Assembly: GCF_014195505.1 (NCBI RefSeq)
Contig: NZ_JACIBV010000001.1
Span: forward strand, 8,742,001 to 8,806,000
DNA length: 64,000 nucleotides
Direction of reading: 5' to 3'
DNA from: Nonomuraea dietziae
GTDB taxonomy: Bacteria > Actinomycetota > Actinomycetes > Streptosporangiales > Streptosporangiaceae
In this document: positions 47,336-56,311 of the stretch, piece by piece
Numbering within the stretch: the first letter of the stretch is position 1
How the letters are laid out: each line of letters opens with the position of its first letter
Notes under the pieces: generated by a model
What the model saw: the letters and a program-made list of their open reading frames with translations, nothing else
Databases searched by the model: none
What the model was told of the DNA's origin: nothing
Program-made: the position numbers and the translations under genes

Positions 47336-48168
47336 CGCTCGGATGGAACGACTCCGTGGGGCTCGTCGTCGCCGACGTGGACGACACTCTCGCCCCGCCC
47401 TTCCACGACCTCGGCGACGAGCTGGCCGACGAGCTGACCGCCCTGCTCGCCTCGGGGGTCAGGGTGCTGCTGGCCAGCGGGGCGGGGCTGGAGGGGATCA
47501 GGGAGAGGGTGGTCTCCCGCCTGCCCGCCGAGCTGCGGGCAGGCGTCCTGGTCGCGCACTGCAACGGCGCCGAGGTGTACGGCTTCGACGAGCGCGGCGA
47601 GCAGCGCGAGCAGGTCATGTTCTCGGTCGTCGACGCGGCTCATCGCGCGACTCTGCGCGGCGCGGTCCACATGGCCGAGCTGCTCATGAAGGAGTTCGAT
47701 CTCGCCCACGCCGAGGGCCGGCCGAGCCGGGGCGCCGCGCTGCTCGACGACAGGGGCGTGCAGGTCACCCTCGACCTGAGCGGGCCCGCCGAGCGCGACC
47801 CGGTGCTCGCCAGGGCCCGCGAGCTGCTGGAGGAGAGCGGCCTCGACGTGGAGGCCCGTCCCGGCGGCGCCTCCGCCGTCGACCTCGTGCTGCCCCACGT
47901 GGACAAGGGCCACGCCGTACGCGCGCTGATCGGCTGCGGCCTCGCGGGGCCCGGCGAGGTCGAGGTCTGGGGCGACCAGTTCTCCGTGCGCGGGGGCGGC
48001 GCCGACGTGGCCATGGCCATGGCGGTGCCTCAGGGGAGCCGAGTGATCAGCTTCAGGGCCGTGCCGCCGTGCGACGTGCCCGCCGTACCCGGCATGCGGA
48101 TCTGGCCAGGTCCGCGCCATCTCGACGAAGGCGTCCTCGATCACCTGAGAACAAGGAGAAACCGATGA
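47332..48168 (+). CDS. HAD-superfamily phosphatase
   Basis: 278 aa, Cof/phosphomannomutase-like HAD hydrolase. The nucleophile motif is VADVDDTLAPPF (DxDxT, about residues 13-20), motif II is LLASGAG, and the later VDLVLPHVDKGHAVRAL and VSFR-like GGGADVAMAMA segments match the motif III/IV region. It would dephosphorylate a sugar phosphate. It is coupled by 4-nt overlaps to the methyltransferase and to the GatZ-like gene, so I read it as part of a sugar-forming cassette. Confidence 0.8.
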   Translation: MTLGWNDSVGLVVADVDDTLAPPFHDLGDELADELTALLASGVRVLLASGAGLEGIRERVVSRLPAELRAGVLVAHCNGAEVYGFDERGEQREQVMFSVVDAAHRATLRGAVHMAELLMKEFDLAHAEGRPSRGAALLDDRGVQVTLDLSGPAERDPVLARARELLEESGLDVEARPGGASAVDLVLPHVDKGHAVRALIGCGLAGPGEVEVWGDQFSVRGGGADVAMAMAVPQGSRVISFRAVPPCDVPAVPGMRIWPGPRHLDEGVLDHLRTRRNR

Positions 48169-49373
48169 AGATGGCGCGGTTGTTCGACGACCATGCCCGC
48201 GAACCTTTCACGCTCCTCGGCGTGGGACCGATGAGCCCTACCGTGGTGGACGCCTCCATCGAGTGCGCGGCCGAGCACGACGCGCCCATCGTGTTCATCG
48301 CCAGCCGCAACCAGGTCGAGGCGCGCGACCTCGGCGGCGGGTACGTCGCGGGATGGACCTCGAGAGATCTTCGGGAGTACGTGCGGGAGCGGGCAGAGGC
48401 CCACGGCCACGCGGGACCCCTCTACGTGGGTCGCGACCACGGCGGCCCGTGGCAGCGCGACGACGACCACCGGGCGGGCCTCGGCTGGGAGGAGGCGATG
48501 GACAGCGCGATGCGCTCCTACCGCGAGGACATCGAGGCCGGCTTCGACTACCTGCACATCGACACCGCCAAGGACCCCGCCTTCCCCCGCGGCGTGCCGC
48601 TCGACCTGGCCGCCGACCGCGCCGTCCACGTGCTGCGCGAGGTCGAGGCCTTCCGCGCGGGTGGCGGCCATCCCGAGGTGGCCTACGAGGTCAGCCTGGA
48701 GGAGGCCAACGGCACCAGCTCCACCCCCGCCGACTTCGCCTACTTCATGGACACGCTGCTGAAGCGCGTCGAGCACCACGGGCTGCCCAGGCCGCTGTTC
48801 ATGGTCGGCAACACCGGCACACTCACCGGGTTGAGCCAGGCCGGCCGCGTCGACTTCGAGACGGTCGGCGCGCTGGCCGAGACCGCCGCGCGGCACGGGG
48901 TCGTGCTGAAGGAGCACAACGCCGACTACCTCCCCTTCGACGACCTGGCCAGGCATCCCGCCGCGGGCATCGGCATGGCCAACGTCGCACCGGAGTTCGG
49001 CCGGCTGCAGACCGAGGCGCTGCTGCGCCTGGCGGCGCTGGAGGGCGCCGCCTGCCGCCGCCGCGGGCTGCCGGGCTCGGCCTTCGGCGAGATCCTGACC
49101 GACCTCGTCTTCCGCTCCGACCGCTGGCGCAAGTGGGTCCGCTCGGGTGCGGACCTGGCCACCAGCGACGCGGTCGTACTGGCCAACGGCCACTACTTCG
49201 ACAGCCACCCGTCCGTACGGCAGGCGCGCGCGGTCCTGATGCGCAACTGCGCCACCATGGGCATCTGCGCCGACCCCGCGGGCTTCGTCCGCCATTCGAT
49301 CAAGGAGGGGCTGCGCCGCTACCTGTTCGCCTTCGAGCTGACCGGACGCAACCAGGAGCTGTGCGTTGCCTAG
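48165..49373 (+). CDS. GatZ/KbaZ-like protein (tagatose-bisphosphate aldolase non-catalytic subunit family)
   Basis: 402 aa, TIM-barrel protein resembling the class II D-tagatose-1,6-bisphosphate aldolase accessory subunit: APIVFIASRNQVEARDLGGGYVAGW, PLYVGRDHGGPWQRDD, DYLHIDTAKDP and EVSLEEANGTSS follow that family's order. In known systems GatZ/KbaZ stabilise a separate catalytic subunit (GatY/KbaY), but none is present here, so this copy may have its own activity in sugar assembly. AAGGAG precedes the ATG, which overlaps the phosphatase stop. Length agrees with the family. Confidence 0.78.
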   Translation: MKMARLFDDHAREPFTLLGVGPMSPTVVDASIECAAEHDAPIVFIASRNQVEARDLGGGYVAGWTSRDLREYVRERAEAHGHAGPLYVGRDHGGPWQRDDDHRAGLGWEEAMDSAMRSYREDIEAGFDYLHIDTAKDPAFPRGVPLDLAADRAVHVLREVEAFRAGGGHPEVAYEVSLEEANGTSSTPADFAYFMDTLLKRVEHHGLPRPLFMVGNTGTLTGLSQAGRVDFETVGALAETAARHGVVLKEHNADYLPFDDLARHPAAGIGMANVAPEFGRLQTEALLRLAALEGAACRRRGLPGSAFGEILTDLVFRSDRWRKWVRSGADLATSDAVVLANGHYFDSHPSVRQARAVLMRNCATMGICADPAGFVRHSIKEGLRRYLFAFELTGRNQELCVA

Positions 49374-50355
49374 CCCCGCCGCCTTCGTCATCCCCTTCTG
49401 GTCGGACGGCCGGCCGCACCGGCTGCGCTACCTGCGGGAGGCGCTCGACAGCGTCGCCGCGCAGACCGACCCCGATGTGCTCGCCATCGTCGTCGACGAC
49501 GGCTCGGACAGCGAGCGCGACCTGGCCGAGCTGACCGGATGGGCCGAGCGCGACGACCGGCTCCTGCTGGTCAGAGCCGCCGACAACAGGGGCCCCGGCC
49601 GCTGCCGCAACCTCGGCGTCGCCGCCGCCCGGCGCGCAGGCGCCGAGCTGATCTGCTTCCTCGACTCCGACGACCTCGCCCACCCCGCAAGGGTCGCGAC
49701 CGCCCGCGCGATGCTGGCCGCCGACCCCGAGGCGGACGTGGTCTACTCGGGCTTCACGGTGATCGGCGACGACGGGGCCCCGGTGCCGAAGGAGCGCCTG
49801 ATCAGCGGCATCCGGATCATCATGGACGACATCGACCGGCGCCCGCTGGAGGGCCACGACTGCTGGATCCCCATCGCCGTCGAACGCGACAACCTGACCA
49901 TCCCCTCCGCGCTCAGCGCCCGCACGACGCTGGCGGCCGCCGTGCCCTTCCCCGAGCACTGCCGCTTCTTCGAGGACACCCACACGTGGCTGCGCTACTC
50001 CGCCCACGGCGCCAAGATCCTGTTCGCGCCCGGCACGCCGTCCCGTTACCGCGTGCCCGACGACACCAAGGGCAGCGAGTCGCGGCTCAGGGCGGGCGGC
50101 ATCGAGGCGTTCAACAGGCTGAGGGTGGAGGTCACCGCGCCGGGCCTGGCCGAGGCGGTGCGGCTGGCCGTACGGCGGGGCGTCATCGACGAGGCGCGCG
50201 GGCTGGCCGTCCGCACCAGATACCTGCTCAACGTGGCGGCGATGCTGAGGCTCGAGGGCAGCCACGAGACCGCCGACGATCTCGTACGGCAGGCGCGCGA
50301 GCTGTCGCCCGCCGACTACGCCGCCTACCGCGGGCGCTACGAGGTGGACGCGTGA
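49366..50355 (+). CDS. Family 2 glycosyltransferase
   Basis: 329 aa, GT-A fold. FVIPFWSDGRPHRLRYLREALDSV, IVVDDGSDSE, NRGPGRCRNLGVAAA and the metal-binding FLDSDDLAHPAR are the expected GT2 motifs. Residues 150-230 include an acceptor region with FPEHCRFFEDTHTWLRY. It has no membrane helices, so it probably acts in the cytoplasm on the peptide or on a precursor. The TTG start at 49366 overlaps the GatZ-like stop by eight bases. It is the only glycosyltransferase in the cluster and implies a single sugar attachment. Confidence 0.84.
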   Translation: MPSPAAFVIPFWSDGRPHRLRYLREALDSVAAQTDPDVLAIVVDDGSDSERDLAELTGWAERDDRLLLVRAADNRGPGRCRNLGVAAARRAGAELICFLDSDDLAHPARVATARAMLAADPEADVVYSGFTVIGDDGAPVPKERLISGIRIIMDDIDRRPLEGHDCWIPIAVERDNLTIPSALSARTTLAAAVPFPEHCRFFEDTHTWLRYSAHGAKILFAPGTPSRYRVPDDTKGSESRLRAGGIEAFNRLRVEVTAPGLAEAVRLAVRRGVIDEARGLAVRTRYLLNVAAMLRLEGSHETADDLVRQARELSPADYAAYRGRYEVDA

Positions 50356-50993
50356 AGGCCTTCGTCTCGCTGTGGTCGGCCGACCCGCTCGACATCGGAG
50401 GCGACATCGACCGCGTGGCGGGCCATGCCGACGGCTTCCACATCGACGTCACCGACGGGCATCTCACCCCGCAGCTGCTGTTCGGTCCCGACTTCGTCGC
50501 CGCCGTGCGCAAGCGGACCGAGCTGGCGATCGAGGTCCATCTCATGGTCACGAACGCCGACGTCTGGATCGGCCCCTTCCTCGAGGCGGGGGCCGACATC
50601 GTGACCGTGCACAGGCGAAGCACCCGCGACCTGCCCGCCACACTCGCCCGCGTGGCCGACGGCGGCGCCACGCCCGGGCTGGCCGTGGAGACGCACGAGC
50701 CGGTGGGCGACGTCAGCGCCCTCGCGGGCGCCTTCGACCGGCTGCTGCTCATGGGCACCGAGATCGGCGTCAAAGGGGTGGAGGTCGACCCCCTCGTGTA
50801 CGGCAGGATCGGCGAGGCCGTCGCGCTGCGGGAGGGCATGGGCGGCTTCGACCTCTTCGTGGACGGCGGGATCAGGCAGCACACGGTCGGGCTCATGGCG
50901 GCGGCGGGCGCCGACGGCGTGATCCCCGGCAGCCTCGTCTACGGCGCCCCCGACCCCGCCGCCCGTCTGTCCTGGCTGCACGGCCTCCGCTGA
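50352..50993 (+). CDS. Ribulose-phosphate 3-epimerase family protein
   Basis: 213 aa TIM-barrel epimerase. Metal and catalytic motifs GFHIDVTDGHLTPQLLFGPDFV, IEVHLMV, IVTVHRRS and FDLFVDGGIRQHTV correspond to the ribulose-phosphate/allulose-6-phosphate epimerase family. It would invert C3 of a ketose phosphate. As the last gene of the coupled series it likely supplies the unusual sugar together with the HAD phosphatase and GatZ-like protein. GTGA overlap with the glycosyltransferase. It converges with cebR, 27 bases away, without a clear terminator. Confidence 0.84.
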   Translation: MKAFVSLWSADPLDIGGDIDRVAGHADGFHIDVTDGHLTPQLLFGPDFVAAVRKRTELAIEVHLMVTNADVWIGPFLEAGADIVTVHRRSTRDLPATLARVADGGATPGLAVETHEPVGDVSALAGAFDRLLLMGTEIGVKGVEVDPLVYGRIGEAVALREGMGGFDLFVDGGIRQHTVGLMAAAGADGVIPGSLVYGAPDPAARLSWLHGLR

Positions 50994-51020
50994 GCCGCGT
51001 CCCTGCAGTCCGCTCTGGGC

Positions 51021-52043
51021 TCAGGCCGAGTCGCGGATCACGAGGTGGGTGTCGAGGATCACCACCGGCTGCTCGAGCCGTTCGCCGTTGATGCGGGAGA
51101 CGAGGAGATGGGCCATCTGGCGGCCCATCGCCTCCGAGGGGTTGTGGACGGTGGTGAGCGCGGGCGAGGAGTGCGCCCCCGCGGGAGAGTCGTCGAAGCC
51201 GATCACCGCCACGTCTCCCGGCACGTCCTTGCCGCTCTCCTTGAGCACCCTGATCGCGCCCAGCGCCATGGGGTCGGAGGCGGTGAAGACGGCGTCGAGC
51301 TCGGGATGCTCGGCCAGCAGCGTGCGCATGGCCGTCATGCCGCTCTCCTCGCTGAAGTCGCTGCCGTAGATCACGATCTCCTGCAGCCCCGTGGCCAGCA
51401 GCGCGTCGCGGTAGCCGGCGAGGCGGTCCACGCCTACGCCCATGTCCTGAGGGCCCGCGATCGTGGCGATCCTGCTGCGCCCTTTGGAGACGAGGTACTT
51501 CACCGCCTGCCTGGCCCCGCCCCTGTTGTCCATGTCGACGTAGCTGTAGGGAGCCAGGCCGACAGGCCGGCCGCCGAGCACGGTCGGCACGCCCAGCGCC
51601 TCGAGCCTGCCGGGCAGCGGATCGGCGCCGTGCAGCGAGATCAGCAGCGCCCCGTCGACGTGCTGCCCGGTGAGGTACTGCTCCAGACGCTGGTGCTCCT
51701 CCTGGGTCTGGGCCATCGCCAGGATGAGCTGCAGCCCCGTCTCGGCCAGCGCCGAGCCGATGCCGCGGATGGTGCCGGCGAAGAACGGCTCGTCGAACAG
51801 CCGCTGCTGGGTCTCGGAGACCACCAGCGCGACGGTGTCGGTGCGGCGCGTCACCAGCGTGCGCGCCGCCCTGTTCGGCACGTAGCCCAGCTCCTCGATG
51901 GCCTGCAGGACGGCCGTCCTGGCCCTGTCGCTGACCTTCGGCGAGCCGTTGATCACCCGTGATACCGTGCCGCGGCCGACTCCTGCGAGTGCGGCGACCG
52001 CCTCCAGCGTTGGGCGCACTGCGGCGTGGCGGTCCCCGTTCAT
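51021..52043 (-). CDS. cebR: LacI-family repressor, CebR-like
   Basis: 340 aa. The N-terminal helix-turn-helix RPTLEAVAALAGVGRGTVSRVINGSPKVS (about residues 10-38) and the hinge YVPNRAARTL are nearly those I know from CebR of Streptomyces. The C-terminal part is a periplasmic-binding-protein-like sensor (VALVVSE ... FTASDPMALGAIRVL ... VIGFDDSPAGA). Known CebR represses cellobiose genes and is released by cello-oligosaccharides. The ATG at 52043 starts the conserved region; upstream codons run into bglC. It lies 32 bases after bglC on the same strand, so it is probably the last gene of the ceb operon and autoregulated through the cebE operators. Confidence 0.9.
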   Translation of the reverse strand: MNGDRHAAVRPTLEAVAALAGVGRGTVSRVINGSPKVSDRARTAVLQAIEELGYVPNRAARTLVTRRTDTVALVVSETQQRLFDEPFFAGTIRGIGSALAETGLQLILAMAQTQEEHQRLEQYLTGQHVDGALLISLHGADPLPGRLEALGVPTVLGGRPVGLAPYSYVDMDNRGGARQAVKYLVSKGRSRIATIAGPQDMGVGVDRLAGYRDALLATGLQEIVIYGSDFSEESGMTAMRTLLAEHPELDAVFTASDPMALGAIRVLKESGKDVPGDVAVIGFDDSPAGAHSSPALTTVHNPSEAMGRQMAHLLVSRINGERLEQPVVILDTHLVIRDSA

Positions 52044-52075
52044 GGATGTCTTCCCCTGTCCCTGAGTGTCAGCGC

Positions 52076-53512
52076 CTATTCTGCCGGAACGCGCAAGCCA
52101 CCGGCCTTGATGGTCTCGGCATACCAGAGAGCGCTGTCCTTGGGAATCCTCCGTAGCGTCTCCCTGTCGACGTAGACCAGGCCGAAGCGCTTGCCGTAGC
52201 CCCACGCCCACTCGAAGTTGTCCATGAGCGACCAGGCGAAGTAGCCGCGCAGCGGCACCCCCGCCATGATCGCGGCATGGCAGGCGCCCAGGTGGGCGTC
52301 GAAGTAGGCCAGCCGGTCCCCGTCGTGGACGGCGTCCTCGGCGGTGAGCTCGTCGTCGAAGGCGGCACCGTTCTCCGAGATCACCATCGGGATGGCAGGG
52401 TACTCACGGGCCACCCAGGTGAGGATCTCCAGCAGGCCCGAGTCGTCGATCTCCCATCCCATCGAGGTGACAGGGCGTCCTGCGTTGACGAAGGAGACGT
52501 GCTCGCTGCCCACCCACGGCGAGCCGGAGTCGGTCGGCGCCGCGGCCGCCGAGGCCGCGCCGCCCGGCGTGCCCGACACGGTGAAGCGGCTGTAGTAGTT
52601 GACCAGCAGCAGGTCGAGCGGCGCCGAGATGGTCTCCATGTCGCCGTCCCTGATGAAGTCGAGCTCACCCACCGCGCGCAGGTCCTCCAGGACGTCCTGC
52701 GGGTAGCGGCCCTTGAGCAGCGCGTCCAGGAAGAAGCGGTTCTGCAGGCCGTCGATGCGGCGGGCGGCGTCCAGGTCGGCGGGCGAGCCGGTCTCCGGCG
52801 TGATCGCGTACAGGTTGACGCAGCCGCCGATCTGCGTGTCCTTGCCCTGCGCCCGCATCGCCCTCACGGCAAGGCCGTGCGCGAGGTTCAGGTGGTGCGC
52901 GGCGCGAACGGCCTGCGCGGGCTCGCGTCGCCCCGGCGCGTGCTCGCCCGAGGCGTACCCCAGGAACGCCGCGCACCACGGCTCGTTGACCGTGCTCCAG
53001 TGCCGTACGCGGTCGCCCAGCGCGTCGTGCATGGTGGCCGCGTAGTCAGCGAAGCGCAGCGCGGTGTCGCGGGAGGGCCAGCCGCCCGCGTCCTCCAGCG
53101 TCTGGGGCAGGTCCCAGTGGTAGAGCGTCAGCCACGGGTCGACGCCGTGGTCGAGCAGCTCGTCGGTCAGGCGGCGGTAGAAGTCGAGGCCAGACTGGTT
53201 GATCCGGCCCTTGCCGTCCGGCTGGATCCTCGGCCACGAGACGGAGAACCTGTAGGCCTTGAGCCCGAGCTCGGCCATCAGCTTCACGTCGTCGCGGTAG
53301 CGGTGGTAGTGGTCGACCGCCAGGTCGGCGTGCTCGCCGTTCAGCACCCGCCCCGGCCTGGAGACGAAGGTGTCCCAGATCGACCTGCCCCTGCCGTCGG
53401 CCGAGACCGCGCCCTCGATCTGGTAGGCCGAGGTGGCGGCTCCCCAGACGAAACCGGTGGGGAAGTCCAGGATGGCCGGTCCGGCCGAGGTCTGAGTCTC
53501 CTGCGTGGTCAC
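52076..53512 (-). CDS. bglC: GH1 beta-glucosidase
   Basis: Glycoside hydrolase family 1 enzyme (478 aa, usual length) that cleaves cellobiose and short cello-oligosaccharides. N-terminal FPTGFVWGAATSAYQIEG, the acid/base motif WSTVNEPW (Glu near 176), the nucleophile motif VISENGAAFDDE (Glu near 379) and FAWSLMDNFEWAWGY are all present. No signal peptide, so it acts on imported sugar. The GTG start is preceded by GGAGGAGG-type bases. Its position downstream of cebEFG mirrors the cebEFG-bglC arrangement of Streptomyces. Confidence 0.95.
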   Translation of the reverse strand: MTTQETQTSAGPAILDFPTGFVWGAATSAYQIEGAVSADGRGRSIWDTFVSRPGRVLNGEHADLAVDHYHRYRDDVKLMAELGLKAYRFSVSWPRIQPDGKGRINQSGLDFYRRLTDELLDHGVDPWLTLYHWDLPQTLEDAGGWPSRDTALRFADYAATMHDALGDRVRHWSTVNEPWCAAFLGYASGEHAPGRREPAQAVRAAHHLNLAHGLAVRAMRAQGKDTQIGGCVNLYAITPETGSPADLDAARRIDGLQNRFFLDALLKGRYPQDVLEDLRAVGELDFIRDGDMETISAPLDLLLVNYYSRFTVSGTPGGAASAAAAPTDSGSPWVGSEHVSFVNAGRPVTSMGWEIDDSGLLEILTWVAREYPAIPMVISENGAAFDDELTAEDAVHDGDRLAYFDAHLGACHAAIMAGVPLRGYFAWSLMDNFEWAWGYGKRFGLVYVDRETLRRIPKDSALWYAETIKAGGLRVPAE

Positions 53513-53609
53513 GCAGCCTCCTCCTTCGTCGGTCGCATGACCGAGCTTCTGTTCTGGTGTCGGACCGCGAGGCGCGGGTTCGGGCGCGCAGCCACGGTGC
53601 CTGCCCTGC

Positions 53610-54503
53610 TCACGACTTGACCGCGCCGTCCATGAGGCCGCCGATGATCTGCCGGCCGAAGAAGACGAACACGAGCAGCAGCGGGATGATCGACAGGGCG
53701 GTGCCCGCGAAGACGAGCACGTAGTTGGTCGAGTACTTCTCGTTCAGCGCCCTGATCGCGACCTGCACGGTCGGGTTGTCGGCGCGCAGTATGATCAACG
53801 GCCACAGGAACTCGTTCCAGATCAGCATGAACGTCTGGATCGACAGGACGGCCATGCCGGGCCTCACGGCCGGCACGACGACGTTCCACCAGATGCGCAG
53901 CGTGCTCGCGCCGTCGACCCTGGCCGCCTCGATCAGCTCGCGCGGTACGGCCTGGCGGGTGTACTGGGTCATCAGGAAGACACCGAACCCGTTGACCAGG
54001 AAGGGCAGGATCACCGCCTGCAGGGTGTTCGTCCAGCCCAGCGTGACCATCATCTGGTAGAGCGGCACGACGCCCATCTGCTGCAGCGGCACCATCATGG
54101 TCAGCACCACCGACAGCAGCAGCACGTTGCGCCCGCGGAACTGCAGCGACGCGAACGCGAACCCGGCCAGCGTGGAGATGAGCACCACGGCCGCCGTCAC
54201 GCTCGCCGTGACGATCACGGAGTTGATGATGCCGGTCATGAAGTGGGCGTTCTCCGCCGCGAAGACCGCCCTGACGTTCTCCCCGAGATTGCCGCCGGGC
54301 AGCAGCGGCGGCGGGATGCTGTGCACGTCGGCGTTCGACCGCGTCGCGATGATGATCATCCAGTAGATCGGGAAGATCGACAGGATCGCGGTGAAGCCGA
54401 GCATGACCTTGGTGAGCACCGTGGCCTTGAACACGTCGCCGGCCGCGGGCGTGGACGCCCTGCGGCGTCGTGCTCCCTGCCTGCTGTGCTGGAGCGTGGT
54501 CAT
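53610..54503 (-). CDS. cebG: Carbohydrate ABC transporter permease (CebG-like)
   Basis: 297 aa inner subunit of a CUT1 sugar importer, six helices. The coupling loop reads PRELIEAARVDGASTLRIWWNVVVPAVRPG (EAA motif). The C-terminus FFGRQIIGGLMDGAVKS is typical of MalG-like subunits. A basic N-terminal tail of about 30 residues precedes the first helix. The ATG overlaps the cebF stop (ATGA), indicating paired synthesis. Confidence 0.92.
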   Translation of the reverse strand: MTTLQHSRQGARRRRASTPAAGDVFKATVLTKVMLGFTAILSIFPIYWMIIIATRSNADVHSIPPPLLPGGNLGENVRAVFAAENAHFMTGIINSVIVTASVTAAVVLISTLAGFAFASLQFRGRNVLLLSVVLTMMVPLQQMGVVPLYQMMVTLGWTNTLQAVILPFLVNGFGVFLMTQYTRQAVPRELIEAARVDGASTLRIWWNVVVPAVRPGMAVLSIQTFMLIWNEFLWPLIILRADNPTVQVAIRALNEKYSTNYVLVFAGTALSIIPLLLVFVFFGRQIIGGLMDGAVKS

Positions 54504-55474
54504 CGTGATCTCCCAAGGCCCCGGGTGATGGCGAAGTTGATGAGCGCGGCGATGAGGATCAGCAGGAAGAGGATCCAGGCGGCCGCGGCGGCGTAGCCGT
54601 AGTCGAAGTCGCGGAAGGCCTCCTTGACGATGAACATCGCCACCGTCTGGAACTGGCCGACGGTGCCTCCCGTCATGCCGCCGCCACCGAAGATCACCGG
54701 CTCGGCGAAGAGCGTGAACCCGCCGATGGTCGACACGATCACGGTGAAGATGATCGTCGGCTTGAGCAGCGGCACCGTGATCGTCCAGAACTGGCGGCGG
54801 GGCGTGGCCCCGTCGATCGAGGCCGCCTCGTAGATGTCCTTGGAGATGGTCTGCATCCCGGCGAGGTAGATGATCGCGTTGTAGCCGGTCCAGCGCCAGT
54901 CGACCATGGTGGCGATGGCGATCCACGACGACCACTTCTGGTTCTGCCAGTGGATGGGCTCCACGCCCAGCGTGCCGAGCAGCCAGTTCACCAGGCCGTA
55001 GTCCCTGGCGTACAGCTGGGTGAAGATGACGCCCACCGCGACCACCGAGGTGACCAGCGGGATCAGCACGCTCAGTCGCAGCACCAGCCGGCCGCGCAGC
55101 CGCTTGTTCAGCGCGTTGGCCAGCAGGAGGGCGATCAGCAGCTGCGGCACGGTCGCCAGCACGAAGATGCCCACCGTGTTGCCCACGGAGTTCCAGAACT
55201 TGGTGTCGGCGAGCAGCTGGGTGTAGTTCTCCATGCCGATGAAGTCCCTGTCGCCGGCCAGCTGCCACTCGTGCAGCGACACCCACAGGGTGAAGACCAG
55301 CGGGAACAGTCCGAACAGGGCGAACAGCACGAAGTACGGCGAGACGAACAGGTAGGGGGTGGCCCGCATGTCCAGCCACGACAGCAGGTGTCGCCTGCCG
55401 GACTGGCGGTGCCGATGCGGGCCTGGAGGCACCGGACGGAGCCTGGTGCGGCCCGCGTCAACGTCGAGGCTCAT
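54500..55474 (-). CDS. cebF: Carbohydrate ABC transporter permease (CebF-like)
   Basis: 324 aa MalF-type permease of the cellobiose importer. After a 35-residue cytoplasmic N-terminus come six helices; the coupling loop is SKDIYEAASIDGATPRRQFWTITVPLLKPT. The start ATG has AAAGGG upstream. No ATPase gene is present, which is normal for ceb loci because the shared MsiK-type ATPase is encoded elsewhere. Unusually, about 840 non-coding bases with tandem repeats separate it from cebE. Confidence 0.92.
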   Translation of the reverse strand: MSLDVDAGRTRLRPVPPGPHRHRQSGRRHLLSWLDMRATPYLFVSPYFVLFALFGLFPLVFTLWVSLHEWQLAGDRDFIGMENYTQLLADTKFWNSVGNTVGIFVLATVPQLLIALLLANALNKRLRGRLVLRLSVLIPLVTSVVAVGVIFTQLYARDYGLVNWLLGTLGVEPIHWQNQKWSSWIAIATMVDWRWTGYNAIIYLAGMQTISKDIYEAASIDGATPRRQFWTITVPLLKPTIIFTVIVSTIGGFTLFAEPVIFGGGGMTGGTVGQFQTVAMFIVKEAFRDFDYGYAAAAAWILFLLILIAALINFAITRGLGRSR

Positions 55475-55780
55475 CGCTGTCCCTTTCGTGGGATGGCGGC
55501 TGTGATGGTTCGTGAATGGCTTGTGGTGGGGTCGCGGCTTCGGTGGACGGCTTCTCGTGGGATGTGGCGGCCTTCGGGGGAAGCCCGCTTCCGCGGGCTA
55601 ACCGAGTCCGCGGCTCCGATCAGGGACACGCCCTGGCCGGGCGAGCGCTTCCGGGAAGCTCGCCTCCCGCGAGAGGTGGGCTTCTGCGGCGGCCGCAGGA
55701 GGTCGGCTGTGGAAAGACGTTTCGGGAGAGGACTCCGCGAGGAGGCCGGTGCCTTTGAGAAAGGGCGTCTTCCATAGGGG

Positions 55781-56060
55781 TGATCTCCGGGGGAGGGCAC
55801 CTCGTCTTGCGTGGATGGCTGGTTGCCGTGGGAAGGGTCCGTAGGCGGGTGATCTCCGTGGGAAGGCCGGCTCGTCTTGTGTGGATGGCTGGTTGCCGTG
55901 GGAAGGGTCCGTAGGCGGGTGATCTCCGTGGGAAGGCCGGCTCGTCTTGTGTGGATGGCTGGTTGCGTGGGAAGGGTCCGTAGGCGGATGACCTCCGTGG
56001 GAACGCCGCCTCGCCCTCCACCGACGGCCGATTCCCATGGGAAGGGTCTCCGTTCGCGGG
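55781..56060. repeat. About 70-bp tandem repeat, roughly four copies
   Basis: A unit containing CTCGTCTTGTGTGGATGGCT and GTGGGAAGGGTCCGTAGGCG starts near 55781, 55849, 55919 and 55988 (periods 68-70). Two central copies are almost identical; the fourth and later ones drift. Unequal spacing (68, 70, 69) excludes a simple repeating codon frame. Confidence 0.82.
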
Positions 56061-56280
56061 CGATCTCCGTAAGACGGGTGCCTCGCCCTCCACGGACGGC
56101 AGGTTCCCTTGTGGGCGCCTTCCGCAGGCAGGTGGGCCCGTGCGTGGGAGGAGCGCCTTCGCCTTCATGGACGGCGGTTCCCGTGGGAAGGGTCTTCTCA
56201 GGAAGTCGCCTGTCAGGGATGGCTTCCCCGGGGGCTCTTCGTGGGAGGGCGGCCGGAGGCGGTGACCATGCCCGCTCCGG

Positions 56281-56300
56281 CCGCCCCGATCGGGGGGCGT
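56281..56300 (-). terminator. Possible attenuator hairpin after cebE
   Basis: A near-palindrome, CCGCCCCGATCGGGGGGCG, 12-31 bases past the cebE stop. With the long spacer beyond it, it could lower expression of cebFG relative to the binding protein. Confidence 0.5.
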
Positions 56301-56311
56301 GGGCTGCCGGG

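Larger units (their letters stand above)
55475..56311. other. Long intra-operon spacer between cebE and cebF
   Basis: 837 bases without a convincing gene. A roughly 70-bp tandem repeat fills the middle, with more degenerate copies towards cebE, and a GC-rich hairpin lies just after cebE. No CebR-type box is visible inside. Small open frames here repeat with the DNA and are Pro/Arg-rich. Confidence 0.7.

Noticed and set aside
50994..51020. Terminator between the epimerase gene and cebR
   Set aside because: The 27-base gap has no stem of useful length.
55598..56168. Pro/Arg-rich frames in the cebE-cebF spacer
   Set aside because: The repeat spacing of 68, 70 and 69 bases moves between frames, so no repeated peptide is maintained; no start signal or homologous motif is seen.
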